A stretch of DNA of 11,955 bases from Succinatimonas hippei (GTDB lineage Bacteria > Pseudomonadota > Gammaproteobacteria > Enterobacterales > Succinivibrionaceae): the NCBI GenBank assembly GCA_004557545.1, contig SFGV01000057.1, forward strand, positions 1-11,955, written 5' to 3'. Positions 1-7,037 of this stretch are shown here, in pieces. How positions within the stretch are numbered: the first letter of the stretch is position 1; the number at the start of each line of letters is the position of its first letter. Position numbers and translations under genes: made by a program. The notes under the pieces were generated by a model, which was not told where the DNA came from, did no database searches, and worked only from the letters and a program-made list of their open reading frames with translations.

Positions 1-509
1 TTGTCGCCGCCAATATCCAGAACGCCCTTCTCCTGCTCAAGAATCACAGCTGTCAGTGTTGCAATCTTTCCATGAGACTGGTGGAACTTCAGTAATTCTG
101 TAATATTAATGTCAGAAACTCCGTCTCCATAAGTCAGCATAAATGGTTCATTTCCAACATATGGCTGAATACGCTTTACACGTCCTCCAGTCATCGTGTT
201 CAGTCCTGTATCTATGATAGTTACTTTCCATGGCTCTGCCACATTATTATGAACCACCATCTCACCACCATTGCTGAAATCAAAAGTGATATCACTATTA
301 TGAAGATAATAATCGGCGAACCATTCTTTGATCACATGCTGCTTATATCCTGCACAGATAATAAACTCATTAAAGCCATAATAAGAGTATTCCTTCATAA
401 TATGCCATAAAATAGGCATGCCACCAATTTCTATAAGAGGCTTTGGTTTAAATTCGGATTCTTCGGAGATTCTGGTTCCAAGTCCACCTGCTAACAATAT
501 TACTTTCAA
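1..509 (-). CDS. rfbF: Glucose-1-phosphate cytidylyltransferase (RfbF/DdhA), N-terminal part, cut by window edge
   Basis: Makes CDP-glucose from glucose-1-phosphate and CTP, the entry step to CDP-linked 3,6-dideoxyhexoses (abequose, paratose, tyvelose, ascarylose) of O antigens; cytoplasmic. Reading from 509, the product begins with a hydrophobic strand and the nucleotide-binding signature LAGGLGTR. KPKPLIEIGGMPILWHIMK follows, then ICAGYK, the TYGDGVSDI metal-site region and FHQSHGKIATLTAV, all in RfbF order. About 169 codons are present; the family is usually near 257 residues, so roughly the last third lies beyond the left edge. The start is TTG at 509-507: a TAG stop lies in frame 12 bases upstream and AGGA (517-520 in plus coordinates) is 7 bases before it. 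It follows the SDR gene after a 117-bp AT-rich gap, so cotranscription is likely. CDP-glucose 4,6-dehydratase (rfbG) would be expected next, outside the window. Confidence 0.93.
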   Translation of the reverse strand, partial: MKVILLAGGLGTRISEESEFKPKPLIEIGGMPILWHIMKEYSYYGFNEFIICAGYKQHVIKEWFADYYLHNSDITFDFSNGGEMVVHNNVAEPWKVTIIDTGLNTMTGGRVKRIQPYVGNEPFMLTYGDGVSDINITELLKFHQSHGKIATLTAVILEQEKGVLDIGGD

Positions 510-626
510 TTTAAATTCCTACCAGGATAATAGATTTAAACTTAAAAAAGTCTGTAAAGAGTATTTTATTCTAGAGAATCAGTTATTATTTATAAATATT
601 ATAAATCTGGATTATTTAAATTTTTT
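510..626. other. AT-rich spacer between SDR gene and rfbF with a small palindrome
   Basis: This 117-bp gap has no coding signal. It holds a 19-bp inverted repeat at 588-606 (arms ATTTATAA and TTATAAAT around three bases), too AT-rich to act as a strong terminator. A TTTACA hexamer on the minus strand near 556-561 has no well-spaced -10, so I do not claim a separate rfbF promoter. Confidence 0.4.
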
Positions 627-1637
627 TTATTTATTCATAAGACTGTACAGTTTAACAGTTTCGATCACGCCTTTCTTTAGATCATAGGATGGTGACCAGC
701 CTAGTTTAACCAGTTTTGTATTGTCCATCGTAACCCACCCTTTATTAGAATCGTTTTCATTACCATATACAACTTTTAGCGTTTTATGATAAATGAGATT
801 ACAGGCTTCAACTATGGCCTCAGCAACATCAGGGACGGTACAGTAATTGCTGTTATCTTTAAAACTAGAAATATTATATGCTTCTCCTGTTGCTCCACGG
901 TCAGCAATAACTGAGATAGCATTTATTAAATCCTCAATATAAATTTCATCCCTTTTGGGCTGATACTTATCTTTTACGTGAATATCCTGTCCTTTTAGGG
1001 CAGAGTCTAAGAAACTATAAAAGAAATTTCTCTGTTTAAATTTACAATATCCATACGCGGAACTTATACGCAGAATAACAGCATTTAAGTTATATGAATT
1101 TACGTATGTGTTAACTAAAGCCTCAACAAGGCGCTTACTTTCAACGTAGATAGAGTGACTCTCGCTCAATTTGCTTGTAAGAGAGGTATCGTCCTCTCTG
1201 ACAACTCGTTCTGTGTCGGATACACCAACCCCATAAACTGCAATTGATGAAAAAACAACTAACCTGCATGCAGAAGGTTTTGGCATATGAGTAATACTGT
1301 TTATGCATGCTAATATTCCATCTACATTTGCATGTACTGCCCCAGAAGGATCTTCGTTTATCTCGCCCGTTGTAATGGGACTTGCTGCATGAAATATATA
1401 ATCAAGTTGACCGACCGAACTTAAAAAGTCAGTTTGATATTTAGTTTCGTTTAGATGAAGGTTGTTTTTACCTGCAATATCACCAAAGCATGCTTGTAAT
1501 TTGCTTATTGATCTTCCAAATGCAAAGACCTCCGCGCCATTATCCAGCATTCTTCTTACAAGGTTGCTACCAATAAGACCGGTTGAGCCAGTGACACAAA
1601 TTCTTTTGTTCTTAAAACAATCGTTCATTTTCAGCAT
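627..1637 (-). CDS. NAD(P)-dependent sugar-nucleotide epimerase/dehydratase or reductase (extended SDR)
   Basis: An extended short-chain dehydrogenase acting on a nucleotide sugar in the cytoplasm. Visible signs: the Rossmann motif GSTGLIG at residues 17-23, FHAASPI near 82-88 for cofactor contact, SSIAVYG at 130-136 carrying the catalytic Ser, and Y164-V-E-S-K168 as the Tyr/Lys pair. The length of 336 residues is normal for the family. The second half (LRISSAYG, then EIYIEDLINAI) fits the substrate domain. It lies directly before rfbF, so a CDP-sugar is the likely substrate, perhaps a 4-keto reductase or epimerase making a CDP-dideoxyhexose; this is inferred from position only. It starts 16 bp after the preceding glycosyltransferase gene with no clear Shine-Dalgarno. 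ATG at 1637 and ATG at 1628 are both possible; neither has a better site. Confidence 0.85.
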   Translation of the reverse strand: MLKMNDCFKNKRICVTGSTGLIGSNLVRRMLDNGAEVFAFGRSISKLQACFGDIAGKNNLHLNETKYQTDFLSSVGQLDYIFHAASPITTGEINEDPSGAVHANVDGILACINSITHMPKPSACRLVVFSSIAVYGVGVSDTERVVREDDTSLTSKLSESHSIYVESKRLVEALVNTYVNSYNLNAVILRISSAYGYCKFKQRNFFYSFLDSALKGQDIHVKDKYQPKRDEIYIEDLINAISVIADRGATGEAYNISSFKDNSNYCTVPDVAEAIVEACNLIYHKTLKVVYGNENDSNKGWVTMDNTKLVKLGWSPSYDLKKGVIETVKLYSLMNK

Positions 1638-1653
1638 CTTAATGTATATTGTC

Positions 1654-2619
1654 TTAGAAATTTATCCGTTTCTTTTCTGTTACGATTGGCCGCTTCATTA
1701 TCCTATGATTTATAGAAAGAATATACTCACCAAGGAACCCAAGAAAGATTAATTGGACAGCTGATATAAAAAACAGACCGACAATCACAGCTGGAACACC
1801 TACCTCAAAGTCATCCCAGTGAGTTAGTTTCATTATCAGATAGTAAAAAGAAACAAGCAGGCTTAAGAACGCAACTATATAACCAAGGAAACTGGCCAAT
1901 CTCAGTCCGACCTTTGTATAGCTTGTAAAGCTACGCATCGCGATATCGTATAGAACGTCAAAACGTATATGTGAATGGCCGGCTTTTCTTTTAAGATGAG
2001 GATAATGTATATAGGCTCTGTCATTATCTGACGAGAATTCAGCCACAACTCCTCTAAAAAAAGGCACTGGGTCATCTAAGTTACGCATGATTTCTATCAG
2101 ACTTTTATCAAAACACCCAAAGCCAGTAAATTGTCTGATTAAATCGACCTCTGAAAACTTACTTATGATTCTGTAGTATAGATTTCTTAACTGATGCAGA
2201 AAAAAGCCTTCAGCCTTCTCATCTTTAAGGCCAATAACAACCGGACTGCCTTTCTCCCATATCCTGACCATTTTATGGATCATTTCGATTGGATCTTGAA
2301 AATCACAACAGATCATAATTGCGCAGTCACCTGTAGACTGCATCATTCCATAATAAGGTGAGTTATCAGGGCCGTAATTCTTAAGATTAAAGATAGCCTT
2401 TATTTTTTTATTACGCTTGCAAAGTTCCTCTATTTTATCTTCAGTCCCGTCAGTTGAATGATTATCTATTATGATTATCTCATAATCATATTCCGATAGA
2501 TTTTCAGTAAGTTCTTTTTGAACCGCCTCAACAAAAGGTTCTACATTCTGTATTTCGTTAAATGTAGGTATAACTATGCTTACTTTCTTTTTTACTTCGG
2601 GTAAATTAGTATCTTTCAT
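1654..2619 (-). CDS. Family 2 glycosyltransferase with two C-terminal membrane helices (DPM1/GtrB/ArnC type)
   Basis: Likely moves a sugar from a nucleotide donor to a polyprenyl-phosphate carrier, or adds it to a growing glycan, at the cytoplasmic face of the inner membrane. Residues 12-22 (VSIVIPTFNE) form the first GT-A strand, DNHSTDGT at 52-59 is the second donor-binding element, and DFQDP at 106-110 stands where relatives have the metal-binding DxQD segment. GFGCFDKSLIE at 166-176, FFRG at 187-190 and KRKAGHS at 210-216 follow the DPM1/GtrB pattern. Two hydrophobic spans lie near 238-263 and 274-298, then a basic tail. The length of 321 residues is typical. The first Asp of the metal segment appears as Cys-Cys-Asp rather than Asp-x-Asp, a small oddity. 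It starts 26 bp after glf with no Shine-Dalgarno. No GtrA-like flippase is in the window, so the carrier role is unproven. Confidence 0.85.
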   Translation of the reverse strand: MKDTNLPEVKKKVSIVIPTFNEIQNVEPFVEAVQKELTENLSEYDYEIIIIDNHSTDGTEDKIEELCKRNKKIKAIFNLKNYGPDNSPYYGMMQSTGDCAIMICCDFQDPIEMIHKMVRIWEKGSPVVIGLKDEKAEGFFLHQLRNLYYRIISKFSEVDLIRQFTGFGCFDKSLIEIMRNLDDPVPFFRGVVAEFSSDNDRAYIHYPHLKRKAGHSHIRFDVLYDIAMRSFTSYTKVGLRLASFLGYIVAFLSLLVSFYYLIMKLTHWDDFEVGVPAVIVGLFFISAVQLIFLGFLGEYILSINHRIMKRPIVTEKKRINF

Positions 2620-2645
2620 TTTTAAATTGTCTTATGCCTGATAGT

Positions 2646-3755
2646 TTAATGTTCAACCTGAAGCGCGTTTAAGATGACTTTATCCATATCGTAATATTTA
2701 TATTCCCCTAGCCTGCCGCCAAAGATCACATTGCAATGCTTTTCAGCCTCGATCCTGTACTGCTGGTATCTCGAGGTATTCTTTTCGTCATTAACCGGAT
2801 AGTAAGGCTCATCACCTATCTTCCACTCGGCGCTGTACTCTCTGCTGATCACGGTCTTTGGAAGATCTTTCCCATTCTCATCTTTACCAAATTCAAACCA
2901 TTTGTGCTCGATGACCCTGGTCCATGGGGTCTCGGCATCTGTATAGTTAACCGCTGCGTTGCCCTGGAAGTTTGGGATATCTAAAATCTCGTTTTTAAAT
3001 CTTACAGATCTGTACTCAAGAGGCCCGAACTTATAGTCAAAGAACTCGTCTATCGGACCAGTGTATACAATCTTGTCAGCAAGGCTGTTGTACTCCTCGC
3101 GCTTTGAGAGGTAGTTCTCGTTTAATCTGACTTCAATTCCCTTGAGCATATTGGCGACCATTTTGGTGTATCCGCCAATCGGGATCCCCTGATACAGAGC
3201 GTTAAAGTAGTTATTGTCAAAGGTAAATCTTACCGGGAGACGTTTTATGATGAATGCGGGAAGCTCTGAGCATTCGCGCCCCCACTGTTTTTCGGTATAG
3301 CCTTTTATTAGCTTTTCGTATATGTCGGTACCAACAAGACTTATCGCCTGCTCTTCAAGATTCTTTGGCTCTTTAATTCCGGCCTTTTTGATCTGCTCTT
3401 CAATCTTGGTCTTCGCCTGCTGCGGAGTTACCACACCCCACATTTTATTGAAGGTATACATATTAAAGGGCAATGAGAAGAGCTCGCCCTTGTAATTGGC
3501 TACAGGTGAGTTCGTAAAGCGGTTGAACTCGGCAAAACGGTTTACGTAATCCCAGACTTCCTTGTTGTTGGTGTGAAAGATATGCGCGCCGTATTTATGC
3601 ACATTGATCCCTTCCACTTTCTCGGTATAGACATTGCCAGCGATCTGAGGTCTCTTATCTATTACAAGAACACTTTTACCGGCGTCAGTCGCCTGTCTTG
3701 CGAAAGTAGTTCCGTATAATCCCGCGCCAACTACAAGGAAATCATATTTTTTCAT
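2646..3755 (-). CDS. glf: UDP-galactopyranose mutase
   Basis: A flavoenzyme that interconverts UDP-galactopyranose and UDP-galactofuranose, the donor for galactofuranose in O antigens and capsules; cytoplasmic. The FAD-binding GAGLYG is at residues 10-15, followed by DKRPQIAGN (33-41), HKYGAHIFHTN (53-63), FNMYTFNKMWG (97-107), KGYTEKQWGR (151-160) and IIKRLPVRFTFDNNYFN (169-185), which contain the conserved substrate-binding Trp and Arg. EYKYYDMDKVI is the usual C-terminal FAD segment. The 369-residue length matches the family. The ATG at 3755 begins MKKYDFLVVGAG, the usual N terminus. No Shine-Dalgarno precedes it, unlike the housekeeping genes to the right. It is the first gene of the minus-strand glycan operon, just after the uppP-like gene and its putative terminator. 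A possible galactofuranosyltransferase lies at the right end of the window. Confidence 0.97.
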   Translation of the reverse strand: MKKYDFLVVGAGLYGTTFARQATDAGKSVLVIDKRPQIAGNVYTEKVEGINVHKYGAHIFHTNNKEVWDYVNRFAEFNRFTNSPVANYKGELFSLPFNMYTFNKMWGVVTPQQAKTKIEEQIKKAGIKEPKNLEEQAISLVGTDIYEKLIKGYTEKQWGRECSELPAFIIKRLPVRFTFDNNYFNALYQGIPIGGYTKMVANMLKGIEVRLNENYLSKREEYNSLADKIVYTGPIDEFFDYKFGPLEYRSVRFKNEILDIPNFQGNAAVNYTDAETPWTRVIEHKWFEFGKDENGKDLPKTVISREYSAEWKIGDEPYYPVNDEKNTSRYQQYRIEAEKHCNVIFGGRLGEYKYYDMDKVILNALQVEH

Positions 3756-3769
3756 AGTATAAGGTATTT

Positions 3770-3799
3770 ATAATATTTCAAATCTGACTAAAGATGCAA
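3770..3799 (-). promoter_or_regulatory. Candidate promoter before glf
   Basis: On the minus strand TTGCAT (3794-3799) is followed after 18 bases by TATTAT (3770-3775). This is a fair sigma70-like pair, but it would give a leader of under ten bases. The same stretch also reads GACTTTTGCA on the minus strand, close to the Bacteroidota TAnnTTTG -7 box, which would give a leader of about 40 bases. The readings compete and neither is certain. Confidence 0.3.
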
Positions 3800-3807
3800 A
3801 AGTCAGA
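3783..3807. repeat. 7-bp inverted repeat in the glf upstream region
   Basis: TCTGACT at 3783-3789 and AGTCAGA at 3801-3807 are perfect reverse complements around an 11-base centre, next to a run of nine A on the plus strand (3807-3815). It overlaps the candidate glf promoter, so it could be an operator, or a second weak terminator stem reading leftward. Confidence 0.5.
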
Positions 3808-3837
3808 AAAAAAAATAAACGCTCTCCAATGTGGAGA
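3807..3837 (-). terminator. Putative terminator after the uppP-like gene
   Basis: Eleven bases past the uppP stop, the minus strand can form a 6-bp stem (TCTCCA with TGGAGA, 3823-3837) around a 3-base loop. Nine T (3807-3815) follow after a 7-base gap. The stem is short and the gap long, so termination may be partial. On the plus strand the same stem is followed by only four T. Confidence 0.45.
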
Positions 3838-3848
3838 TTTTACACCAG

Positions 3849-4703
3849 TCAATGGAATAAAAACAGCAAAAGACTGCCCAGCAGAATTCTGTAAGCGACT
3901 ATAATTCCGGTTCCGTGCTTACCAAGATATTTTACGAACAGATGCAACACGCCAAGCGCCATCACCATGGACAAAATGCCGGCAAACCCCAGTGTCACGT
4001 AATCAGTCTGCGCAACGTTGCTATATGACTCTGCCCGCGCCTGAGATTGAGTTAGGTCTATTGCGAGCATCGCGATGAGTGAGGGGATCGCGAGCATCGC
4101 CGAGAACCTGGCCGAGGCTTCAGGTCTTATCCCGATAAATAAACCTGCTGTAAAAGCTACACCGTATCTGGATACTCCGGGGATAAAGGCGCAGATCTGA
4201 GACAGACCTATGGTGATTGCCTGCTGATAGCTCATATGTCTTAAGGAATCCTTTCGCTCGCCTTCAATATTGAGGATATTCCTCCAGACAAGATGATGGT
4301 TTACATATGAGGACAAGCCAAGCAGCACACCAAAGCCGATAGTAGCGTACGCAATGGCATCAATTGAGAGATGTAAAAAGAAATTTGATCTGCCAAGAAT
4401 GATCACCAGCGCCGCCGCGGGCAGTGTCGCGAGTATAAGGCACACCCCTATCTTCGTAACAGGGCCTACACGCTTGTGAGTTATGGCGTCATAGGTGTAA
4501 TAGCCAATCTTTAAGAGATCTGACAGATAGTAGAACACTACCCCAAGAAGACAGCCCGCGTGGATCGCCATTATCAGTCTCGGATCAGGAGTATCCCAGG
4601 AAGTAAGCTTTGAGATGACCTCAAGATGCGCTATCCCGGGGATTGGAAGAAACTCGCAGGCAGATAAGATCAGCGCTATAAGGGCGCTTTCATAAAGGGG
4701 CAT
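3849..4703 (-). CDS. uppP: Undecaprenyl-diphosphatase-like membrane protein (UppP/BacA family) with altered active-site motif
   Basis: The family removes a phosphate from undecaprenyl diphosphate at the inner membrane so the carrier can be reused for peptidoglycan and O-antigen synthesis. Family signs: IALIL before EFLP near the N terminus, the second motif PGVSRYG (canonical PGxSRSG) with Ser and Arg kept, FSAMLAIPS (canonical FSxLLAIP), many hydrophobic helices, and 284 residues against about 273. Motif 1 differs: the usual ExxxEFLPVSSTGH reads here as SACEFLPIPGIAH. One Glu is absent, the Ser-Ser-Thr-Gly stretch is replaced, and His is kept. In motif 2 the second Ser and the Thr are also changed. 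The start is ATG at 4703: GGAG (4711-4714) lies 7 bases upstream, and the in-frame ATG at 4760 would overlap folK with an unconserved leader. It follows folK by 16 bp, so the two are probably translated from one message. Function could be intact, altered or lost. Confidence 0.85.
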   Translation of the reverse strand: MPLYESALIALILSACEFLPIPGIAHLEVISKLTSWDTPDPRLIMAIHAGCLLGVVFYYLSDLLKIGYYTYDAITHKRVGPVTKIGVCLILATLPAAALVIILGRSNFFLHLSIDAIAYATIGFGVLLGLSSYVNHHLVWRNILNIEGERKDSLRHMSYQQAITIGLSQICAFIPGVSRYGVAFTAGLFIGIRPEASARFSAMLAIPSLIAMLAIDLTQSQARAESYSNVAQTDYVTLGFAGILSMVMALGVLHLFVKYLGKHGTGIIVAYRILLGSLLLFLFH

Positions 4704-4719
4704 GTCACCGCTCCGATGA

Positions 4720-5259
4720 TCAGGCCTCAGGCCAGTCAGGCGCGGGGACTCTCCAGTCAACGCTGACTTTCTCTACCTTTCTTTTCTCAGGAAGACGGGG
4801 TTCCATCTCATTCCAGATATCACCTACTCTGAGCTTTAAGAGCGGATGAATGATGTTGGGGTTGAGCTCGCACAGCGGGCAAAGCACAAAAGGATAGTCC
4901 TGAATGTCATGACGCGGCAGCTTGCACGGTGAGGTGGTTATGACATCACCATAGAGCAGAATGTCGATATCAAGTCTGCGCTTCAAGCCAAAGTTGGTGC
5001 CGTTGTTGAACATGAGCTCAGCGCCAGCGTCTGCCTCAATGAGATTGATGGCGGCGAAGAGATCCTCAAGGCCCATATCAGTTGTGCCGCCAGCGACCAT
5101 GTTGAAATACTTGGGTTCGGCTTCACGGACAGCGTTGCTTGACCATACCGAGGAGATTTTTAAATCAGGAATGAGTTTTTCAAGCCTTGTCCTGGCAAAA
5201 CGCAGCGCGTTTTCACGGTTGAGATTCGAACCTATTCCAAAATAAACCTTAACAGACAT
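4720..5259 (-). CDS. folK: 2-amino-4-hydroxy-6-hydroxymethyldihydropteridine pyrophosphokinase
   Basis: Transfers pyrophosphate from ATP to 6-hydroxymethyl-7,8-dihydropterin, the step before dihydropteroate synthase in folate synthesis; cytoplasmic. It starts VYFGIGSNLNR (residues 5-15), the family N terminus. Pterin-side residues follow in SVWSSNAV and YFNMVAGG, and the signature KRRLDIDILLYGD (93-105) carries the two metal-binding Asp (97 and 99). LPRHDIQDYPFVLCPLCEL matches the usual HPR..ERxFVLxPLxE segment. At 179 residues it is about 20 longer than many FolK proteins; the extra residues are a charged, Pro-rich tail. The start ATG at 5259 has GAGG about 6 bases upstream. The gene sits between guaA and the uppP-like gene on the same strand. 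The folK-uppP pairing fits some gammaproteobacteria, in which folB and plsY are also nearby; neither is here. Confidence 0.92.
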   Translation of the reverse strand: MSVKVYFGIGSNLNRENALRFARTRLEKLIPDLKISSVWSSNAVREAEPKYFNMVAGGTTDMGLEDLFAAINLIEADAGAELMFNNGTNFGLKRRLDIDILLYGDVITTSPCKLPRHDIQDYPFVLCPLCELNPNIIHPLLKLRVGDIWNEMEPRLPEKRKVEKVSVDWRVPAPDWPEA

Positions 5260-5299
5260 CGTAAGCCTCAGCAGATCACACGTTTGTCAGATATGAGCA

Positions 5300-5336
5300 A
5301 AACACCCTCAGATCATACCCCACCATCGGGGTGTTT
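5300..5336. repeat. Nested, mutually exclusive inverted repeats between guaA and folK
   Basis: AAACACCC (5300-5307) pairs with GGGTGTTT (5329-5336) in an 8-bp stem. Inside, ACCCC (5317-5321) can pair with GGGGT (5328-5332), using part of the same right arm, so only one form can exist at a time. Read on the minus strand it lies between the guaA stop and the folK start and ends in four T. Confidence 0.5.
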
Positions 5337-5350
5337 AACGCCCAAAAGCA

Positions 5351-5382
5351 AAATTCAGTGGGGCATTCCATAATCCTGCCCC
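5351..5382 (-). terminator. guaA: Putative terminator downstream of guaA
   Basis: Twenty-two bases after the guaA stop, GGGGCA and TGCCCC (5360-5365 and 5377-5382) form a 6-bp GC-rich stem with an 11-base loop. On the minus strand four T follow shortly, then four more. The large loop makes this moderate at best. Part of the guaBA transcription may continue into folK. Confidence 0.4.
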
Positions 5383-5404
5383 GGTAGTTAGCTAAATTTC
5401 CAGA

Positions 5405-6973
5405 TCATTCCCATTCAATAGTTGCGGGCGGCTTTCCTGAGATATCGTACACAACTCTTGAAATTCCGTTGATCTCATTGATGATGCGGTTTGAGACCTT
5501 CCCCAGGAGCTCATATGGCAGCTGTGCCCATCTCGCGGTCATGAAATCTACCGTGACCACGGCTCTGAGCGAGACCACATAATCATAGGTGCGGTGATCA
5601 CCCATCACGCCGACCGCGCGTACCGGGAGGAATACCGTGAAGGCCTGTGAGACCTTGTCATACCAGCCTGATGCCCTGAGCTCTTCCATAAAAATGGCGT
5701 CAGCTCGGCGCAGGAGATCCAGATATTCTCTCTTAACCTCACCCAAAACTCTAACCCCAAGCCCCGGTCCCGGGAATGGATGGCGCATTACCATCTGACG
5801 GGGAAGCCCCAGCTCAATTCCAATTCTGCGGACCTCATCCTTAAAAAGCTCCCGGAGCGGCTCAACCAGCTTGAATTTGAGATCAGGCGGAAGACCTCCC
5901 ACATTGTGATGGGACTTAATAACCTTGGCCTTGCCGGTCTTGGCGGCTGCCGACTCTATTACGTCAGGATAAATGGTGCCCTGAGCTAAGAACTTCACTC
6001 CCTTAAGCTTGCGCGCCTCGTCCGCGAAGACCTCAATAAAGGTCTTGCCTATGGCCTTGCGCTTTTGCTCAGGATCTGAGATCCCTTTTAACGCGGTAAG
6101 GAACCTGTCAGAGGCGTCAGCGTAAACGAAGTTGAGATCCATGCCTTTGAACATCTCGCGCACCTTCTTGCCCTCATCAAGGCGCAGGAGTCCATTGTCC
6201 ACAAACACACAGGTAAGCCTGCTGCCAATGGCTTTGTGAAGCAAAAGCGCGGTAACGGAGGAGTCAACCCCGCCTGAGAGTCCTAAGAGCACCTGCTCAT
6301 CGCCAACCTCGCGTCTTATGCGCGCTATGGCGTCATCGATGATCGCTCCCGGCGTCCAGAGCTTGTGAAGTCCGCAGATCTCAAGGGCGAAGCGCTTAAG
6401 GATCTCACTGCCCTGCCTGGTATGGGTTACCTCAGGGTGAAACTGCATGCCGTAAAAACGCTTCTCATTATTTTCGATAATGGCATATGGGCAGGTAGGA
6501 GTTGAGCCTACAACCTCAAAGCCATCAGGCAGCGCGCTTACCTTGTCGCCATGGCTCATCCATACATCAAGAGTATGCTCACCCTCATGATCGGTAAGCT
6601 TGTCGGTAAGCGGGCAGGAATTTACGATCTTTACGCTCGCGTGTCCGTACTCGCGCTTTGAAGATCCTTCAACCGCTCCGCCCAGCTGCTCTGCCATGGT
6701 CTGCAGACCATAACAAATACCTAAAACCGGAACTCCCAGAGAGAATACACAGGAAGGCGCCCTTGGAGATCCTTCTTCAGTCACTGACTCAGGACCGCCT
6801 GAGAGGATTATTCCGTCCGGGGCAAAGGCTTTGATCTTCTCATCTGACTGGTCAAATGGCCAGATCTCGCAATAAACACCGATCTCACGGATCCTGCGGG
6901 CAATGAGCTGGGTAACCTGAGATCCAAAGTCCAAAATAAGGATCTTTTCCTCATGGATATCTGCTTTCTGCAT
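5405..6973 (-). CDS. guaA: GMP synthase (glutamine-hydrolysing)
   Basis: Converts XMP to GMP using ATP and ammonia released from glutamine, the last step of GMP synthesis; cytoplasmic dimer. The N-terminal class I amidotransferase domain (about 1-200) has GGPESV (59-64), the nucleophile Cys87 in GICYG, and His179/Glu181 in HPEVTHT. The ATP-pyrophosphatase domain has the P-loop SGGVDSS at 233-239. The C-terminal dimerisation domain carries RHPFPGPGLGVR and ends with ISGKPPATIEWE, the conserved terminus. The length of 522 residues is normal (525 in E. coli). The start ATG at 6973 has GGAG 7 bases upstream. It lies 189 bp after guaB on the same strand, a larger gap than in E. coli, and that gap contains a long inverted repeat and a candidate promoter, so guaA may be partly uncoupled from guaB. 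Confidence 0.98.
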   Translation of the reverse strand: MQKADIHEEKILILDFGSQVTQLIARRIREIGVYCEIWPFDQSDEKIKAFAPDGIILSGGPESVTEEGSPRAPSCVFSLGVPVLGICYGLQTMAEQLGGAVEGSSKREYGHASVKIVNSCPLTDKLTDHEGEHTLDVWMSHGDKVSALPDGFEVVGSTPTCPYAIIENNEKRFYGMQFHPEVTHTRQGSEILKRFALEICGLHKLWTPGAIIDDAIARIRREVGDEQVLLGLSGGVDSSVTALLLHKAIGSRLTCVFVDNGLLRLDEGKKVREMFKGMDLNFVYADASDRFLTALKGISDPEQKRKAIGKTFIEVFADEARKLKGVKFLAQGTIYPDVIESAAAKTGKAKVIKSHHNVGGLPPDLKFKLVEPLRELFKDEVRRIGIELGLPRQMVMRHPFPGPGLGVRVLGEVKREYLDLLRRADAIFMEELRASGWYDKVSQAFTVFLPVRAVGVMGDHRTYDYVVSLRAVVTVDFMTARWAQLPYELLGKVSNRIINEINGISRVVYDISGKPPATIEWE

Positions 6974-7008
6974 TAGAGAACTCCGATGTCAAAGTTTTCG
7001 TATGAATG

Positions 7009-7037
7009 CAAACTGTTTGTTTATAAGTTTATTAAAC
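7009..7037. repeat. Two 11-bp palindromes in the guaA leader
   Basis: CAAAC-T-GTTTG at 7009-7019 and GTTTA-T-TAAAC at 7027-7037 are each perfect palindromes with one central base, separated by 7 bases. They flank the candidate -10 of guaA at 7020-7025. Odd symmetry argues against a standard PurR operator, which has an even centre. Confidence 0.5.

Noticed and set aside
418..687. 89-codon plus-strand open frame across the rfbF start and the SDR gene end
   Set aside because: It runs antisense to two recognised genes and through an AT-rich gap; the product has no family features.
4704..4760. Longer uppP start at ATG 4760
   Set aside because: It would overlap the folK end by 41 bases and add a hydrophilic leader not seen in the family; ATG 4703 has a good Shine-Dalgarno.
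7009..7019. PurR operator before guaA
   Set aside because: CAAAC and GTTTG arms resemble PurR half-sites, but one extra central base breaks the even 16-bp symmetry. Kept only as a palindrome.
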